Below, piece after piece: positions 60,401-64,000 of a stretch of DNA of 64,000 nucleotides. Within the stretch, counting starts at the first letter, position 1; each line of letters opens with the position of its first letter. Position numbers and translations under genes: made by a program. The notes under the pieces were generated by a model that had not been told where the DNA came from, searched no databases, and worked only from the letters and a program-made list of their open reading frames with translations. This DNA comes from Steromphala cineraria (Eukaryota > Mollusca > Gastropoda > Trochida > Trochidae), in contig OU744737.1 of assembly GCA_916613615.1 (NCBI GenBank), positions 3,616,001 to 3,680,000 on the forward strand, written 5' to 3'.

Positions 60401-63400
60401 ATAGCCATGTCTCGAAACTCTTAAATCTGAAAAAAATTCCTCCCAATACTGCAATGCCAAGGATTGACTATTTTAAGTGGGCGTGTCTCAGACGTCTTTA
60501 ACTTTCGTTTAAGTCTAAGCAAAATACAGATATCACATGTTCTGTCACTCATTTCTAACACTTTAGATGTAAAATATGCTGGTTGGATACAATATCCAGG
60601 TCTCGAAACTCTTAAAACGGAAAAACTTTCCTCCTAATACTGCAATGCCAAGGATTGACTATTTTAAGTGGGCGTGTCTCAGATGTCTTTACTTTACGTT
60701 TGATTCCTAGTTAAAGACAGATATCACATGATCAGTCACTCAATTCTAATACTTTAGATGTAAAATATGCTGGTTGGATACAATATCCATGTCTAGAAAC
60801 TCTTAAAACGGAAAAACTTTCCTCCTAATACTGCAATGCCAAGGATTGACTATTTTAAGTGGGCGTGTCTCAGACGTCTTTAATTTTCGTTTGATTCTTA
60901 GCAAAAGATATATATCACATTTTCTGTCACTCATTTCTAACACTTTAGATGTAAAATATGCTGGTTGGATACAATATCCATGTCTCGAAACTCTTCAAAC
61001 GGAAAAACTTTCCTCCTAATACTGCAATGCCAAGGATTGACTTTGTTAAGTGGGCGTGTCTCAGACGTCTTTAATTTTGAGTTGATTCTTAGCAAAAGAC
61101 AGATATCACATGTTCAGTCACTAATTTCTTACAGTTTAGATGTAAAATATATCGGTTAGTTACAACATCAATGTCAAGCAACTCTTGATTGTGAAAAAAA
61201 CCTCCTCCTAATACTGCAATACCAAGGATTGAGTATTTCATGAGGGCATGTCACAGACGCCTTTAATTTTGAGTTGATTCTTAGCAAAAGACAGAAATCA
61301 CATGTTCAGTCACTCATTTCTGACACTTCAAGTGTACAACATGCTGGTTGGATACAATATCCATGTCTCGAAACTCTTGAAACGGAAAAACTTTCCTCCT
61401 AATACTGCAATGCCAAGGATTGACTATTTGAAGTGGGCGTGTCTCAGACGTCTTTAATTTTGAGTTGATTCTTAGCAAAAGACAGATATCACATGTTCAG
61501 TTACTCATTTCTTACAGTTTAGATGTAAAATATATTTCATAGTTACAACATCAATGTCAAGCAACTCTTGAATGTGAAAAAACATCCTCCTAATACTGCA
61601 ATACCAAGGATTGAGTATTTCATGAGGGCATGTCTCAGATGTCTTAAATTTTAAGTTGATTCTTAGCAAAAGACAGATATCACATGTTCAGTCACTCATT
61701 TCTAACACTTTAGATGTAAAATATGCTGGTTGGATACAATATCCATGTCTAGAAACTCTTAAAACGGAAAAACTTTCCTCCTAATACTGCAATGCCAAGG
61801 ATTGACTATTTTAAGTGGGCGTGTCTCAGATGTCTTTACTTTTCGTTTGATTCCTAGCAAAAGACAGATATCACATGATCAGTCACTCAATTCTAATACT
61901 TTAGATGTAAAATATGCTGGTTGGATACAATATCCATGTCTAGAAACTCTTAAAACGGAAAAACTTTCCTCCTAATACTGCAATGCCAAGGATTGACTAT
62001 TTTAAGTGGGCGTGTCTCAGACGTCTTTAATTTTCGTTTGATTCTTAGCAAAAGATAGATATCACATTTTCTGTCACTCATTTCTAACACTTTAGATGTA
62101 AAATATGCTGGTTGGATACAATATCCATGTCTAGAAACTCTTAAAACGGAAAAACTTTCCTCCTAATACTGCAATGCCAAGGATTGACTATTTTAAGTGG
62201 GCGTGTCTCAGACGTCTTTAATTTTCGTTTGATTCTTAGCAAAAGATAGATATCACATTTTCTGTCACTCATTTCTAACACTTTAGATGTAAAATATGCT
62301 GGTTGGATACAATATCCATGTCTCGAAACTCTTCAAACGGAAAAACTTTCCTCCTAATACTGCAATGCCAAGGATTGACTTTGTTAAGTGGGCGTGTCTC
62401 AGACGTCTTTAATTTTGAGTTGATTCTTAGCAAAAGACAGATATCACATGTTCAGTCACTAATTTCTTACAGTTTAGATGTAAAATATATTGGTTAGTTA
62501 CAACATCAATGTCAAGCAACTCTTGAATGTGAAAAAAACCTCCTCCTAATACTGCAATACCAAGGATTGAGTATTTCATGAGGGCATATCACAGACGCCT
62601 TTAATTTTGAGTTGATTCTTAGCAAAAGACAGAAATCACATGTTCAGTCACTCATTTCTGACACTTCAAGTGTACAACATGTTGATTGGATACAATAGCC
62701 ATGTCTCGAAACTCTTAAATCGGAAAAAGATTCCTCCTAATACTGCAATGCCAAGGATTGACTATTTTAAGTGGGCGTGTCTCAGACGTCTTTAATTTTG
62801 AGTTGATTCTTAGCAAAAGACAGATATCACATGTTCAGTTACTCATTTCTTACAATTTAGATGTAAAATATATTTGATAGTTGTAACATCAATGTCAAGC
62901 AACTCTTGAATGTGAAAAAACATCCTCCTAATACTGCAATACCAAGGATTGAGTATTTCATGAGGGCATGTCTCAGATGTCTTTAATTTTAAGTTGATTC
63001 TTAGCAAAAGACAGAAATCACATGTTCAGTCACTCTTTTCTGACACCTTAAGTGTACAATATGCTGATTAGATACAATAGCCATGTCTCGAAACTCTTAA
63101 ATCTGAAAAAAATTCCTCCCAATACTGCAATGCCAAGGATTGACTATTTTAAGTGGGCGTGTCTCAGACGTCTTTAACTTTCGTTTAAGTCTAAGCAAAA
63201 GACAGATATCACATGTTCTGTCACTCATTTCTAACACTTTAGATGTAAAATATGCTGGTTGGATACAATATCCAGGTCTCGAAACTCTTAAAACGGAAAA
63301 ACTTTCCTCCTAATACTGCAATGCCAAGGATTGACTATTTTAAGTGGGCGTGTCTCAGATGTCTTTACTTTACGTTTGATTCCTAGTTAAAGACAGATAT

Positions 63401-64000
63401 CACATGATCAGTCACTCAATTCTAATACTTTAGATGTAAAATATGCTGGTTGGATACAATATCCATGTCTAGAAACTCTTAAAACGGAAAAACTTTCCTC
63501 CTAATACTGCAATGCCAAGGATTGACTATTTTAAGTGGGCGTGTCTCAGACGTCTTTAATTTTCGTTTGATTCTTAGCAAAAGATATATATCACATTTTC
63601 TGTCACTCATTTCTAACACTTTAGATGTAAAATATGCTGGTTGGATACAATATCCATGTCTCGAAACTCTTCAAACGGAAAAACTTTCCTCCTAATACTG
63701 CAATGCCAAGGATTGACTTTGTTAAGTGGGCGTGTCTCAGACGTCTTTAATTTTGAGTTGATTCTTAGCAAAAGACAGATATCACATGTTCAGTCACTAA
63801 TTTCTTACAGTTTAGATGTAAAATATATTGGTTAGTTACAACATCAATGTCAAGCAACTCTTGAATGTGAAAAAAACCTCCTCCTAATACTGCAATACCA
63901 AGGATTGAGTATTTCATGAGGGCATGTCACAGACGCCTTTAATTTTGAGTTGATTCTTAGCAAAAGACAGAAATCACATGTTCAGTCACTCATTTCTGAC

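Larger units (their letters stand above)
38361..64000 (+). repeat. 191-bp satellite array (about 134 monomers), runs off window
   Basis: AATACTGCAATGCCAAGG recurs every 190-191 bp (38551, 38742, 38932 and onward). Monomers contain AAGTGGGCGTGTCTCAGACG, TTAGCAAAAGACAGATATCA and AGATGTAAAATATGCTGG. Two main classes alternate irregularly. One has TTTTCGTTTGATT with GGTTGGATACAATATCC. The other has GAGTTGATTC with GGTTAGTTACAACATC and AACTCTTGAATGTG. It has no relation by eye to the 146-bp family except at the junction. Open frames of 60-80 codons recurring on the plus strand are translations of the repeat. Confidence 0.95.

Noticed and set aside
40860..63835. Many 60-80 codon plus-strand open frames starting MDTISMSRNSS or MILSKRQKSH
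   Set aside because: They fall at the same phase of the 191-bp monomer, vary in length with repeat indels, and have no domain. Their similarity is that of the DNA repeat.
30173..64000. CRISPR-like regular repeats
   Set aside because: Repeat units are 146 and 191 bp with no unique spacers, in a eukaryotic context; these are tandem satellites.
38361..64000. Functional centromere
   Set aside because: Higher-order satellite structure alone does not show this. No CENP-B-box-like motif was found and the full array is not visible.

Overview
The window looks like nuclear DNA from a mollusc, most likely a heterodont bivalve. It is AT-rich and gene-poor, with introns in its one multi-exon transposase relic. 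It is full of repeat types characteristic of bivalve genomes: pearl/HINE-like elements with a core of about 146-bp tandem repeats, tRNA-derived SINEs with a conserved central block, TIR-bearing MITEs, a piggyBac relic and a LINE relic. The genus cannot be fixed from sequence alone.

Layout. (1) 1-6280 holds three non-autonomous pearl/HINE-like elements (the first cut by the window edge), two copies of a GGGGCAGTAGCACG-ended MITE and old SINEs. (2) 6280-9775 is mostly unassigned AT-rich DNA with one long-TIR element at 7521-8058. (3) 9776-11345 is a compact, GC-richer locus and the only intact gene I can support. It is an intronless minus-strand gene for a 291-aa SET-domain protein. It has a TATA promoter and, 39 nt after the stop codon, a perfect replication-dependent-histone-type 3' stem-loop followed by a U7-type purine-rich element. 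A 37-bp minisatellite lies directly downstream. (4) 11345-30030 is AT-rich DNA with a minisatellite, four further MITE copies, SINEs, a spliced but dead piggyBac transposase (19990-22019) and a 3' fragment of a LINE reverse transcriptase (about 28401-29160). (5) 30033-38360 is a giant array of roughly 55 monomers of about 146 bp, of the same family as the pearl/HINE cores, with higher-order duplication (1,896 bp = 13 monomers). (6) 38360-64000 is a different satellite of about 191-bp monomers, about 134 copies, running off the window. It has nested higher-order repeats of 7, 14 and 18 monomers.

The most interesting item is the SET gene. A presumptive histone methyltransferase carries the 3'-end processing signals normally reserved for replication-dependent histone mRNAs, so its message may be non-polyadenylated and S-phase restricted. 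Its N-terminal half weakly resembles the winged-helix region found C-terminal to viral/phage D5/P4-type primase-helicases, which raises the possibility of viral or mobile-element ancestry. The two abutting satellites, and the conserved hairpin with nuclear-receptor-like half-sites in each 146-bp monomer, are the other main points. Short open frames inside the satellites are repeat shadows, not genes. All repeat boundaries and copy numbers were read by eye.
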